DNA of 64,000 nt from CAZKNJ01 sp964554185. Its GTDB lineage: Bacteria > 4484-113. A model generated the notes under the pieces. The model saw only the letters and a program-made list of their open reading frames with translations. It was not told where the DNA came from and searched no databases. This document shows, piece after piece, positions 50,358 through 58,979 of the stretch. Positions within the stretch are counted from its first letter, which is position 1. Each line of letters starts with the position of its first letter. Where the stretch lies: NCBI GenBank assembly GCA_964554185.1, contig CAZKNJ010000001.1:25267-89266 (forward strand), in the 5' to 3' direction. Position numbers and translations under genes: made by a program.

Positions 50358-51499
50358 AACTTGCCCAGCACCGCGCGGGCGATGACGATGCGCTGAACCT
50401 CGCTGGTTCCCTCACCGATTTCGCAGAGCTTCATATCGCGGTAGTACCGCTCCACCGGATAGTCCACGGTGTAGCCGTAACCACCGTGTATCTGGATGGC
50501 GTGGTCGGTGACGAAGTTCGCCACCTCGCTCGCGTACAGCTTGGCCATCGCGCTTTCCTTGGTCACCCGCTCGCCCTTATCCAGCTTGCGGGCGGCGTTG
50601 TAGATGAGGTGCCGCGCCGCCTCCATCTGCGTGGCCATATCGGCGATGTAGCCCTGGATGGTCTGCATCTTGCCAATGGGCTTGCCAAAGGCTACGCGCT
50701 GCTTTGCGTAGGACACGGCGGCCTCCAGCGCCGCTTGGGCGATGCCGAGCGCCATTACGCCGATGACGATGCGCCCTTCATCCAGCGTTTCCATGAAGTG
50801 CTTGAAGCCGTCGCCTTCCTCGCCCATCAGGTTGCCTTTGGGGACTTTGCACTTGTCGAAGAACAACTGGCTTGTGCAGCTGCCCCGCAGGCCGAGCTTG
50901 TCCTCGTCCTTGCCGGGCTTGAATCCCTCAAAGCCCTTCTCGATGATGAAACTGGAGATGCCGTAGCTGCTGGGCTGACTTGGGTCGGTCTTGGCGGTGA
51001 TGACGAGCATGTCGGCCACGCTGCCGTTGGTGCAGAACATCTTGTCCCCGCTGATGAGCCAGTAATCTCCGTCCAGCTTGGCCAGGGTCTTAGTGGCACC
51101 GGCGTCACTGCCGGCTTCCGTTTCGGTCAGGCCGAAGGCGCCGATCCACTCGCCACTGCAGAGCTTAGGCAGGTAATTGCGTTTTTGCTCTTCTGAGGCG
51201 AAGCGGTAGATGGGGTAGGCGCACAGGCTGGTGTGCGCCGCCAGCGTGATGGCCGTTGTCCCGCAAGCGCGGGCGACTTCCTCCATGATGATGATGAAGC
51301 TCGTGACATCCATCCCGGCGCCGCCGTACTCCTCAGGAATGTGGGCTCCAAGGAATCCCAGTTCGCCCATCATCTTGAATGCTTCCAGCGGGAAGATGTG
51401 CTTTTCGTCCAGCTCGGCCGCGCGCGGCTTAAGCTCGTTTTCGGCAAACTCCCGTACATTTTCGCGCAGTAACTGGTGTTCTTCGGTGAAATAGTCCAT
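50354..51499 (-). CDS. Acyl-CoA dehydrogenase
   Basis: 381 residues, the normal length. FGLTEXEAGSD-type motif is seen as FGLTETEAGSDAG, IHGGYGYTVDYPVERYYRD and the catalytic Glu region CEIGEGTSEVQRIVIARAVLG are clear. It uses FAD to oxidise an acyl-CoA to the enoyl-CoA; the position of the Glu fits short- or branched-chain members. No electron-transfer flavoprotein gene is near. AAGGGGG precedes the ATG. Confidence 0.9.
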   Translation of the reverse strand: MDYFTEEHQLLRENVREFAENELKPRAAELDEKHIFPLEAFKMMGELGFLGAHIPEEYGGAGMDVTSFIIIMEEVARACGTTAITLAAHTSLCAYPIYRFASEEQKRNYLPKLCSGEWIGAFGLTETEAGSDAGATKTLAKLDGDYWLISGDKMFCTNGSVADMLVITAKTDPSQPSSYGISSFIIEKGFEGFKPGKDEDKLGLRGSCTSQLFFDKCKVPKGNLMGEEGDGFKHFMETLDEGRIVIGVMALGIAQAALEAAVSYAKQRVAFGKPIGKMQTIQGYIADMATQMEAARHLIYNAARKLDKGERVTKESAMAKLYASEVANFVTDHAIQIHGGYGYTVDYPVERYYRDMKLCEIGEGTSEVQRIVIARAVLGKF

Positions 51500-51525
51500 G
51501 CTGGCCCCCTTTGTTGATCCTAGAG

Positions 51526-51531
51526 ATTATA
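51526..51531 (-). promoter_or_regulatory. -10 box of the acyl-CoA dehydrogenase gene
   Basis: TATAAT on the minus strand, predicted leader about 20 nt with an AAGGGGG ribosome site; a led gene. Confidence 0.5.
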
Positions 51532-51567
51532 GGCATTGATGTTAAATCCGCAAAGCGCCAGCCCCGA

Positions 51568-51576
51568 TGATATAAT
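51568..51576 (+). promoter_or_regulatory. Extended -10 of the secreted-protein gene at 51600
   Basis: TGATATAAT, predicted start near 51583, followed by GGGGG 4 nt before the ATG at 51600. Confidence 0.55.
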
Positions 51577-51599
51577 CGCACCTTGATAAGGGGGACCAT

Positions 51600-52364
51600 A
51601 TGACCAAACTGTGGATAGCAGTCGGCGTTTCGATTTTGGCGGCCATCTTTGCTGCCGGTATCGCGCTTGCCCAGGACAGCCCGGAGGGCGGCAACACCCA
51701 GGCGAATATCACCTACAACATTACTGAGCTTGGCGTGGTTGAAGTGCTGGAGAGCTGGAAGGGGATGAAGATGGAGAAGGGAACCTACCCCTATTTCTCC
51801 GCCACCCGCGAGAGCGGTATCATCCCGGTGCGCGTAGAGGACTACTCCTTTGCCGTCAGCTTCGCCACCCGCTCCTACCTCAAGCGCGAGGAAGGCCGGG
51901 TGTATTTCGTGACGCCGGACTTCTACTACTCGGACAGTCCGCTGGACGTGCATATCACGCTGCGCGTGCCGGATAATCTGGCGTACGTGAGCTCCAATGT
52001 TGAGGCGGCTTCTATGGATGGCAACACGATTCGATGGGAGCTCCCCGGTGCCGTGCACATGTTTGTCCGCGCGGAGTTCACGCAGACCAGCCCCTTTGCG
52101 CCGCCGGCCTACCCGACCGGCGAGCTGTTCCAGGTAGACCCGGCTACGCTGCCGGAGCTATCCGCCGACGATATTCCGCGATCCCCCGATGAAGCGCTCA
52201 AGGAACTGGAGACTATCATCAAGATGATGCAGGCGCAGGATAACGTTGATCCCGACATGGTGCGGGTGCTGCGCCGGTCGCTCTCCAAGTTCTACTACTT
52301 GTTTGCGGTTTATGGGCTGGTGCATGAGTACCAACCGCCCGTGGTAGAAGAATCAGAGGAGTAG
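51600..52364 (+). CDS. Secreted protein of unknown function
   Basis: 254 residues with a signal peptide (LWIAVGVSILAAIFAAGIALA, cut near AQD). The mature part is beta-rich (ITYNITELGVVEVLESWKG, LDVHITLRVPDNLAYVSSNVE), then a Pro-rich link and a helical, acidic end. The early ITYNITELGVVEV... layout recalls adhesion- or DUF-type beta-sandwich proteins, but I name no family. It likely acts in the periplasm or outside. Confidence 0.6.
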   Translation: MTKLWIAVGVSILAAIFAAGIALAQDSPEGGNTQANITYNITELGVVEVLESWKGMKMEKGTYPYFSATRESGIIPVRVEDYSFAVSFATRSYLKREEGRVYFVTPDFYYSDSPLDVHITLRVPDNLAYVSSNVEAASMDGNTIRWELPGAVHMFVRAEFTQTSPFAPPAYPTGELFQVDPATLPELSADDIPRSPDEALKELETIIKMMQAQDNVDPDMVRVLRRSLSKFYYLFAVYGLVHEYQPPVVEESEE

Positions 52365-52401
52365 GCCGAACGGTTCCGGCCTGATCAAGGAGTTGAGGAA
52401 C

Positions 52402-52695
52402 ATGCGGCAATTGGGCATTAGGCTTGCCGCGCTTGCGCTGGCGGCGTTCCTGCTGCTCGTGCCGATTATTAGCTGCAGCGGCATGTCCGCTTCCATCTGG
52501 CTGGGAAGCAACTCGTACCGCTCTCACAGCTACCGTTACTACGCCCCCTACGCCTTCATTGAGAGCCACCGGTTTTACGTGTACTGGGAGTTTCACCGCA
52601 GTTACGTGCGCTACCGCGGAGACATCTACTACATCACCATTCACAGCGACGGCAGGGCCTATGCGCCCTACAGCTTGGTGGTTCTCCTGCGGTAA
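52402..52695 (+). CDS. Small lipoprotein, Tyr-rich
   Basis: 97 residues. Signal peptide with lipobox (LLVPIISC) and a mature part unusually rich in Tyr, Ser and Arg (SNSYRSHSYRYYAPYAFIESHRFYVYW). ATG at 52402 is preceded by AAGGAG. Short beta strands with many aromatics suggest a surface or assembly role, but no family is known to me. It follows the 51600 gene by 37 bp and may share its transcript. Confidence 0.55.
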   Translation: MRQLGIRLAALALAAFLLLVPIISCSGMSASIWLGSNSYRSHSYRYYAPYAFIESHRFYVYWEFHRSYVRYRGDIYYITIHSDGRAYAPYSLVVLLR

Positions 52696-52712
52696 GAGGC
52701 GCGCAAGGCGTG

Positions 52713-52721
52713 TGCTAAAAT
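52713..52721 (+). promoter_or_regulatory. Extended -10 of the CaCA exchanger gene
   Basis: TGCTAAAAT, 10 nt before ATG 52732, giving a leader of about 3 nt and no ribosome site. Confidence 0.5.
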
Positions 52722-52731
52722 CCTGCCGCTC

Positions 52732-53802
52732 ATGGAGCTCCTGCTCGTACTCGCCGAGATTGTCCTGACCATCGCGGTCATCCTCTTTGCCGCGGAGCTG
52801 TTCACCAATGCGATAGAGTGGGTGGGCCGCCGCTTCGAGCTGTCCCAGGGGATTGTCGGAAGCGTGCTTGCGGCGGTTGGCACCGCTCTTCCCGAGACCT
52901 TGGTGGCGATAGTCGCAATCTATCTTGGGGCTACGGGAGCGGTCTCTAGCGGTCATGCCATCGGCGTCGGCGCCATCCTCGGCGCGCCATTCATGCTCGC
53001 GACCCTGGCGTTCATGATGACCGGCCTCGCGTACTTCATCACCAAGCGAACGGGTAAGCGTACGGCTGCATTCGCCGTGGATATGAAGGTTGCAGGCAAA
53101 GACCTAGCCTATTTTGTCGTCGCCTATTCCATCGCCATAGCGCTTGGCCTGGTGAAGCACTACTACTATCCGGACGGGCCCGTGATGCGCGTGGTGGATA
53201 TCACCATTGCCGTCATCCTCGTGGTCATATACGTAGGTTACGTCAAGCTGCTCTCCAATGCCGGTGACAAGATGTCCAATTGGAGCATCGGTCAACTCCA
53301 TTTCCAGCGCAACTGCGACGGCACTCCGCTGCGCCGCTGGATGCTCTTCCAGCTATTCATCGCCATGGTGCTGATGTTTGCCGGCAGCCAGTTTTTCGTG
53401 CGAGAAGTGCAGCACCTGTCCGAGATGATGCGCATTCCACCACTGGTTCTGGCGCTGCTGCTGGTTCCGGTGGCGACGGAGCTGCCAGAGAAGTTCAACT
53501 CGGTGCTCTGGGTCAGTCGTGGCCGCGACACACTGGCAATGGGGAACATCAGCGGCGCTATGGTTTTGCAGGCCACTTTTCCGGTGAGCATAGGGCTGGT
53601 ATTCACCGAATGGAGTTTCTCGCTAGTCTCCCTGGAGGCCTTCTCTGCTTTCCTCGCGCTGCTATCCGCGGCGATACTCATCGTCGGCTGGAAGCGCACC
53701 GGAAAACTCCACCCCGGACTGCTGATGATTGGCGGCGCTCTCTACGTCATATACATGGCGCTGGTCATCGTGATGTCCTCCGGCGCAGGGCCAGCCCACT
53801 GA
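52732..53802 (+). CDS. Sodium/calcium exchanger-type (CaCA) membrane protein
   Basis: 356 residues, about 10 membrane helices. The two alpha repeats are GSVLAAVGTALPETLVAIVAIYLGATG and LLVPVATELPEKFNSVLWVSRGRDTLAMGNISGAMV, in opposite halves as in NCX-type proteins. The G(S/T)xxPE motifs carry the acidic residues that bind the cation. Direction and ion cannot be told. The following gene starts 1 base after its stop, so they form an operon. Confidence 0.85.
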   Translation: MELLLVLAEIVLTIAVILFAAELFTNAIEWVGRRFELSQGIVGSVLAAVGTALPETLVAIVAIYLGATGAVSSGHAIGVGAILGAPFMLATLAFMMTGLAYFITKRTGKRTAAFAVDMKVAGKDLAYFVVAYSIAIALGLVKHYYYPDGPVMRVVDITIAVILVVIYVGYVKLLSNAGDKMSNWSIGQLHFQRNCDGTPLRRWMLFQLFIAMVLMFAGSQFFVREVQHLSEMMRIPPLVLALLLVPVATELPEKFNSVLWVSRGRDTLAMGNISGAMVLQATFPVSIGLVFTEWSFSLVSLEAFSAFLALLSAAILIVGWKRTGKLHPGLLMIGGALYVIYMALVIVMSSGAGPAH

Positions 53803-53803
53803 G

Positions 53804-55186
53804 ATGAAACGCATCGTTGCTCTTATCACGCTCGCATGCTTGGCTGCGTTCATTGTCGCCGCCGAAGCTGACGCCGCCGAGGTTCGCTCGGTTTCTTTCG
53901 CCAAAGACGAGGCACTTGTCCGGCTTACTCTGGCGTTTGACCAGCTTCCTTCATACGAGATACGTGACCTCACCGAGCCCGTTCGCGTCGAGATCGTGAT
54001 GCTCGAGACGAAGCTGGCATCTGGAGCAGCCCTGGCCAAGGTGGTGTACCCGCTGCTGGCGGTGAACAGCTTCCAGGGCAAAGACAACCTGTCCGTTTCT
54101 TTGAAGCTGCCGGGCGTGTACCCGTATGAGGTGGCGGAGAAGGAAAACGCGCTGATTCTTACTTTTCCGCTGAGCTTCACCAACACGTTGACGATACCGG
54201 TAGCACACGGCATCGATCTGAGCATAGAGCGCGAAAGCAATGGCGCCGCCTACTACGAGAGCTTCTACACCAGCCTGCCGCCGGAGGTAGTTGCCTCTCG
54301 GCTGCATCTCGTGGTGGCCGCCAGCTACGGTGCGAAGACGCTGCCGTTATCTGTGATGGCGGCGAAGGAGAGCTCATTGCTGGCGCTGAACGCCGGGTAC
54401 TTCGACGCGGGCGGGACTCCCGTCAGCCTGGTAGTATCCGACGGCGTTCTTGCCGCTCTGCCGGTTAAGCCCACGCGCGCGTCGCTCATCGTTGATCAGT
54501 CGGGGAATGGGTTTATCTCGCGCTCAAAGCTGGAAGTGTGGCTAATGGCGGACGGGAAGAGGGTGCGGGTTGACGGTTTCAACCAGGCCCCGAAGGATGG
54601 CACCGTGATCGCCTACAGCCGGCTTTTCCCGAAATCCAAGCTCAGGGCGGACGCAACCTACTACCGTCTGTCACCCGAGGGCGTAGCGCCGGTCGGCTAC
54701 TCGCAGGTGGTGCAGGAGTCGTTTGAGGACTACATTCTCGCCTTGCACCTCTCCCCGGAAGCCGATCCCTTCAAGTATTCCCGCAACGTCACGTTCAACT
54801 GGCAGCTGACGCGCGGAAGCGGCGAGGAAATCGCTGTGCGGCTGGCGGTGGACGGAGCGCCGCTGCTGGTGGAGGAAGGCCGCATAAACATCACGGTTGA
54901 GAAGGACGAGGCGCCGGCGAACATCGCTAACTCCGTGCGCGCCCGCACCGCAGTCGGCTTCGACCGCGCGGGAAACCTGATATGGTTCGTGGCCCGGGAG
55001 GATGACGAGAGCTCGGTGCCTGGATTGTCGCTGCAGGAGCTGGCGGAGAGAATGCTGCGCCTTGGCGCCTGTACGGCGCTCAACCTTGACGGCGGCGGGA
55101 GCAGTGAGATAGCGCTGCTCGGTGTGCCACTGAATCTCCCTCTGGAGAAGGAGCGCAAGTTGCCGGTTTGCCTGGTGATGAAGTGA
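53804..55186 (+). CDS. Secreted phosphodiester glycosidase-like (NAGPA domain) protein
   Basis: 460 residues with a signal peptide (VALITLACLAAFIVAAEADA). The first about 120 residues are an AMIN-like beta domain (VRLTLAFDQLPSYEIRDLTEPVRVEIVM), known to bind cell-wall components. Then comes the NAGPA (YggG/phosphodiester glycosidase) domain: NAGYFDAGGTPVSLVVSDGVL near 195 and TALNLDGGGSSEIAL near 424, which holds the conserved DGGGS. Bacterial members act on exopolysaccharide or wall phosphodiesters. The ATG follows the exchanger stop by one base. Confidence 0.8.
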   Translation: MKRIVALITLACLAAFIVAAEADAAEVRSVSFAKDEALVRLTLAFDQLPSYEIRDLTEPVRVEIVMLETKLASGAALAKVVYPLLAVNSFQGKDNLSVSLKLPGVYPYEVAEKENALILTFPLSFTNTLTIPVAHGIDLSIERESNGAAYYESFYTSLPPEVVASRLHLVVAASYGAKTLPLSVMAAKESSLLALNAGYFDAGGTPVSLVVSDGVLAALPVKPTRASLIVDQSGNGFISRSKLEVWLMADGKRVRVDGFNQAPKDGTVIAYSRLFPKSKLRADATYYRLSPEGVAPVGYSQVVQESFEDYILALHLSPEADPFKYSRNVTFNWQLTRGSGEEIAVRLAVDGAPLLVEEGRINITVEKDEAPANIANSVRARTAVGFDRAGNLIWFVAREDDESSVPGLSLQELAERMLRLGACTALNLDGGGSSEIALLGVPLNLPLEKERKLPVCLVMK

Positions 55187-55194
55187 AGTGGTGC

Positions 55195-56106
55195 TCAGAC
55201 CACGTGTAGCTTGCGTTGCTGTCGCGCGCCCATCAGCTCTAGTTGGAAGCGCTTTGCCGCGAGGAAAGACTTCACCAGGTAGTCGTCAATCTCGTTCAGC
55301 TCCGGCTCCCGGGATGAACTTCGTCCTCGATCTATCCGCCTGGCTGCGGCTTCGCGGCTGTTTTCCAGCATCACATTGCCGTCGTAGCCCGTCTGTCCCA
55401 GCAGCCGCGCCAGCCGGTCAAAGTCAAACGAACCGGTGTAAGGAATAAGGTGCAGGTCCCGCTGGCCGAAGTTGTCCGAGAGGTGCAAGTTCTTAATGAG
55501 CGGGGCGTAAGCCTCAATGAAGCTGAACGGTTCAGGGTTGCCCATGCTGATGTGGCAAGTGTCTAGGCAGAGGTAAATGTGGTTGCTTTCGTAGGCTTTC
55601 AGCAGCTTCACCAGCATTCTGTGGTAGGACTGGGTGAAGGGCAGGTTCTCTACGCAGAAGAGAATCCCCTTTTCCGCGGAGTACTCGCCAAGGGTCTTGA
55701 ACGAATCAAGCCCGAACGGCACGCGGGCGTCCATCTCGTCCTCGGTCATGAGCTCCTTGTTGCAGACGTGGACGGTAACTGCGCGGCCACCCATCTCCTT
55801 AGCGGCGTCAACGGCGAACTTGTAAGTGGCGATGGTCGCCTGGCGTGCATGCTCGTTGGGCGATGTGAGATCCAGGAAGATGTCGATCGGCGTGTGGATG
55901 TAGTCCACAAAAAGCCCCAGCCGTTCACACAAGTCGGCAACCTCGGAGATACGCTTCTTCTCGAAATAGGTGAAGTGGGTGGCTTTGTGGCCGAAAGCCA
56001 CCGCGTCAAAGCCCGCCTGGCGGATACGCGGCAGCAGAGATTCGAGCGGGTAGGTGTAGTCCACCAGCGTGGAAATGCCGATTTTTGGCTGCGACGAGTC
56101 GCGCAC
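55195..56106 (-). CDS. Sugar phosphate isomerase/epimerase (AP endonuclease 2-type TIM barrel)
   Basis: 303 residues. IGISTLVDYTYPLESLLPRIRQAGFDAVAFG starts the barrel, and VHVCNKELM, FCVENLPF, LCLDTCHISMGNP and NLHLSDNFGQRDLHLIPYTGSFDFDRLARLL give the metal-binding E, D, H residues. Substrate unknown. The frame continues to TTG at 56142, but a TATA-like TAGAAT 7 nt upstream points to GTG at 56106 as start, so the extra 12 codons are probably not used. Confidence 0.75.
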   Translation of the reverse strand: MRDSSQPKIGISTLVDYTYPLESLLPRIRQAGFDAVAFGHKATHFTYFEKKRISEVADLCERLGLFVDYIHTPIDIFLDLTSPNEHARQATIATYKFAVDAAKEMGGRAVTVHVCNKELMTEDEMDARVPFGLDSFKTLGEYSAEKGILFCVENLPFTQSYHRMLVKLLKAYESNHIYLCLDTCHISMGNPEPFSFIEAYAPLIKNLHLSDNFGQRDLHLIPYTGSFDFDRLARLLGQTGYDGNVMLENSREAAARRIDRGRSSSREPELNEIDDYLVKSFLAAKRFQLELMGARQQRKLHVV

Positions 56107-56113
56107 TAGTGCG

Positions 56114-56119
56114 ATTCTA
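56114..56119 (-). promoter_or_regulatory. -10 box of the TIM-barrel isomerase gene, leaderless
   Basis: Minus-strand TAGAAT ends 7 nt before GTG 56106 and decides the start against TTG 56142. Confidence 0.45.
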
Positions 56120-56138
56120 TACCCGTTGGGCGGTTCTT

Positions 56139-56864
56139 TCAACCAGAAGCGCCGGTGTGAGCTGCGGCGTCTCTACTGCTGAGCCGGCGAATCAGCCCCA
56201 TGGGCGTGCATTCGCTGCCCTGTCCCAGCGGATTATCGGTCAAGGCGGCGGCGACCTCGTCGAACCGCGCCCTCTCGAAACTTGCGTCAATCACCCAGGG
56301 ATACTGGATGTCATTGACGTCAACCACGCAGGCGTCCAGCCCGGTCGCTTCCTTGATGGCGGCGCAGGTCTCGCGGATTCTTAGCGGCCCGGGCACCACG
56401 CACTCAAAGTACCGCTCAATCGCCATCGTGTGTTCGGCGTCAATCATCTTGGTTGACCGCCCCGCGACTATATAGAAATCGCCGGTGCGCCGCAAGACAA
56501 TCTTGCCGAAGGCCGAGGCGGCGGTTCCCATCAGGATGCGTAACACGCCCACTTCCTCGATGGCCACTTGCATCGCGTAGGGGCTGCGCAATCCCACTCC
56601 GTATTTGCTCTTGGTGACGAGGCGCGAGAGGAAACGCGCAAGCGAAGAAACGTGAATCCCGGAGATATGTCGGGCGCGCCCCTGAATAATCGCCAAGCCG
56701 GTCTCCGCGAAGAAGAGCACATCGCCCTCCTGGGCTTGGGGTACGGCGTAGCGCCGTACCACCTCTACCACATCATCATCTTCCGTTAGCACGTGGGTCT
56801 TCACCGGGATGCGCAGGTAGCGCGCCGCGCCGACGGAAATGACGGGGTCCTTCATCTTGCCCAT
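56139..56864 (-). CDS. Coenzyme F420-0 gamma-glutamyl ligase-like protein
   Basis: 241 residues from ATG 56864, set by an extended -10 ending 7 nt upstream. GDVLFFAETGLAIIQGR and SKYGVGLRSPYAMQVAIEEVGVLRIL resemble the CofE fold, and the ending DACVVDVNDIQYPWVIDASF keeps the family VxDxND motif. Many bacterial members lack F420 synthesis and have unknown substrates, so the amide-ligase activity is tentative. No cofC/cofD is visible. Divergent from aroE. Confidence 0.6.
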   Translation of the reverse strand: MGKMKDPVISVGAARYLRIPVKTHVLTEDDDVVEVVRRYAVPQAQEGDVLFFAETGLAIIQGRARHISGIHVSSLARFLSRLVTKSKYGVGLRSPYAMQVAIEEVGVLRILMGTAASAFGKIVLRRTGDFYIVAGRSTKMIDAEHTMAIERYFECVVPGPLRIRETCAAIKEATGLDACVVDVNDIQYPWVIDASFERARFDEVAAALTDNPLGQGSECTPMGLIRRLSSRDAAAHTGASG

Positions 56865-56871
56865 TGCGGGG

Positions 56872-56880
56872 ATTATAGCA
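56872..56880 (-). promoter_or_regulatory. Extended -10 of the F420-ligase-like gene, leaderless
   Basis: Minus-strand TGCTATAAT ends 7 nt before ATG 56864. Confidence 0.65.
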
Positions 56881-56911
56881 GCGCCCCAGCCTTGCCGGAG
56901 CGGCGCATCCC

Positions 56912-56920
56912 TGCCATAAT
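56912..56920 (+). promoter_or_regulatory. Extended -10 of aroE, leaderless
   Basis: TGCCATAAT ends 7 nt before GTG 56928; the divergent spacer is only 63 bp. Confidence 0.55.
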
Positions 56921-56927
56921 TCCGCTC

Positions 56928-57869
56928 GTGCGCAACAAGCTTTACCTCATCGGCTTTCCGGTGGAGCATTCGCTCTCGCCCCAGCTGCACAACTCGTGCT
57001 TCGAGAAGATGAAGATGCCGTTGACCTACTCCCTGCGCGCGATTCCTCCCGCGAGCTTTGAGGAGGATGTCCGGGCGATGCTGGCGGAACAGGACTTCCT
57101 CGGCGCGAATGTCACCAGCCCGTACAAGCTTCGGATTGTCCCCCTGCTGGAAGAGCTTCGCGGAGATGCCGCCGAGATCGGAGTGGTCAACACCATCGTC
57201 CGAGAGAACGACGGGAAGTTCGTCGGATTCAACACTGATCCAACAGGCTTTCTGCACGCACTACGCGAGTCCGGTCTGGAACAGGTGCGAAGCGTCCTTG
57301 TGTTTGGCACCGGCGGCGGCGCCCAAGCGGTTCTTCTCGCACTGACGCGCGTCGGATGCGGACGCTTCGTGGTTGTGCATCGCAGCGAGCGCAATGTTGA
57401 TGCGGTGAGAAAGCTCATGTCCAAACTTGGGCAGCGGGTCAGAATGGTCTCGCTCGCCCAGTTCCAGGGCTTTTTCAAGTGGGCGGAGCGCGAAGAAGTC
57501 TTCGGCGAGCCCAGCGGGCTTTTCAAGGGCGACTACGGCTTCGAAGCGGACAACTCCGTCTACGAAGGCTGCGAGAGCACAGGTTTCGACAAGGGCCCCA
57601 AGAAGTTTGACCTGCTGGTGAACGCCACGCCAATGGGGCTGCATCCGCACCCCCAGGAAACCATCGCCGACCATCCGCGCTTCTTGCGGCTGTTCCTCGC
57701 AGTCGCTGACCTTGTATACAATCCGCTGCAAACGAAGTTGCTCTTCCTCGCCCAGATGCAAGGCTGCCAGACGATCAATGGGCGCCGCCCACTTCAGCAT
57801 CAGGCAGCGCTGTCACGCGAATTGTGGTTGCGCCAGTTGCAGCTAAGCGGCGAGAAGCGCGAGTGTTAG
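56928..57869 (+). CDS. aroE: Shikimate dehydrogenase
   Basis: 313 residues. FPVEHSLSPQLHN (substrate site), GANVTSPYKLRI with the catalytic lysine, GFNTDPTGF with the catalytic aspartate, VFGTGGGAQAV (NADP loop) and NATPMGLHP and GRRPLQHQAALS are all in order. The enzyme reduces 3-dehydroshikimate in aromatic amino-acid synthesis. An insertion of about 35 residues (FKWAEREEVFGEPSGLFKGD...) lies between the NADP domain and the NATPMG motif and is not usual. Confidence 0.9.
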   Translation: MRNKLYLIGFPVEHSLSPQLHNSCFEKMKMPLTYSLRAIPPASFEEDVRAMLAEQDFLGANVTSPYKLRIVPLLEELRGDAAEIGVVNTIVRENDGKFVGFNTDPTGFLHALRESGLEQVRSVLVFGTGGGAQAVLLALTRVGCGRFVVVHRSERNVDAVRKLMSKLGQRVRMVSLAQFQGFFKWAEREEVFGEPSGLFKGDYGFEADNSVYEGCESTGFDKGPKKFDLLVNATPMGLHPHPQETIADHPRFLRLFLAVADLVYNPLQTKLLFLAQMQGCQTINGRRPLQHQAALSRELWLRQLQLSGEKREC

Positions 57870-57872
57870 AAT
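57864..57872 (+). promoter_or_regulatory. Extended -10 of thiE, leaderless
   Basis: TGTTAGAAT ends 6 nt before GTG 57879; it overlaps the aroE stop codon. Confidence 0.6.
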
Positions 57873-57878
57873 TGTCCG

Positions 57879-58949
57879 GTGAAGCGGGGGCACGCACTTC
57901 AGGTTATTGACGCTAACCTCAACCGGCTGCGCGAAGGACTCCGCGTGGCTGAAGACTTCGTCCGTTACCTTCCCGGGGTTGAAGCTGCTTTCGGGGAGTT
58001 GAAGGATGTGAGGCTAGCGGCAGGCAGGCTGGAGCGCGAGCTGCGCGACCGCCTGGGCGAAGAACTGGCTCGCGCCCGCAGGCTGGAGCGCGACTCCGGG
58101 AAGAGCCGCACGCCGCCGGCGGAAGCTGACCGTCGGCCCGAGGACATCGCGCCAGCCAATCTCAAGCGCGCGCAAGAGGCCGCCCGCAGCATCGAGGAGT
58201 GCCTCAAGGTTATTGGTGAGCGCAAGACTTCAACCGAATGGAAGAAGCTGCGTTTCCAGCTGTACGCGGTTGAGACCAACGTGCTTCTTCAGACGGTGCA
58301 GCCGGCAAGAGCGAAGCTGTTCGCTGACAAGCTGCAGGACTTCCCGCTATATCTCGTGGTGGACGAGCTCAATACTCAGAAGCAGTCTCCGCAAGAACTG
58401 ATGGCGCGCTATTATCGTGCTGGCGGAAGAGTGGCGCAGCTACGAATGAAAAACTGGGAGGCGCGAGACCTGTACCGGCTAGCGCGGAACTTGATGAATA
58501 CCCACAGCGACTTGCTGCTCATCGTCAACGACCGGCTGGATGTTGCCCTTGCAGCGGGAGCGCACGGCGTGCATCTCGGAACCAGCGACCTTTCTCTGGG
58601 CGCCATTGGTGGTATACGCGGTGAACTCATTGTCGGTATTAGCGCGCGTACCGAAACGGCAGTGCGCCACGCGGCGAAGGCCGGCGCGGACTATATCGGC
58701 GTAAGCGCCATTTTCCCGACCTCGTCCAAGAAGCGGCAGCCGGTAGTCGGGCTGCAAGAGCTCCAGCGCGTGGCAACCGTTTCGCCGGTGCCGGTGGTGG
58801 CGATTGGTGGTATCAACGCGGACAACATTGCTCATGTCCTGCGTCATGGCGCGCTCGCTGCCGCAGTAATTTCCGCTGTTGCCGATAAGGATGACGCCGC
58901 CAGGCTTTACCGCACCGTGCGTAGTCTGGGCCGCAAGAGCAAACGTTAG
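57879..58949 (+). CDS. thiE: Thiamine-phosphate synthase with N-terminal ThiD2-like domain
   Basis: 356 residues. Residues 1-140 hold VIDANLNRLREGLRVAEDFVRYL, a ThiD2/DUF-type domain found fused to ThiE in several bacterial phyla. From about 147 comes the ThiE barrel: LYLVVDE, AQLRMKNW, LIVNDRLDVALAAGAHGVHLGTSDLS and GVSAIFPTSSKKRQPVVGL with the pyrophosphate loop, and VVAIGGINADN. It joins the pyrimidine and thiazole halves of thiamine. No other thi gene is near. GTG start set by the extended -10 6 nt upstream. Confidence 0.88.
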   Translation: MKRGHALQVIDANLNRLREGLRVAEDFVRYLPGVEAAFGELKDVRLAAGRLERELRDRLGEELARARRLERDSGKSRTPPAEADRRPEDIAPANLKRAQEAARSIEECLKVIGERKTSTEWKKLRFQLYAVETNVLLQTVQPARAKLFADKLQDFPLYLVVDELNTQKQSPQELMARYYRAGGRVAQLRMKNWEARDLYRLARNLMNTHSDLLLIVNDRLDVALAAGAHGVHLGTSDLSLGAIGGIRGELIVGISARTETAVRHAAKAGADYIGVSAIFPTSSKKRQPVVGLQELQRVATVSPVPVVAIGGINADNIAHVLRHGALAAAVISAVADKDDAARLYRTVRSLGRKSKR

Positions 58950-58979
58950 CGCGCCTGATTCCATCGGGAGGTGGGTGTG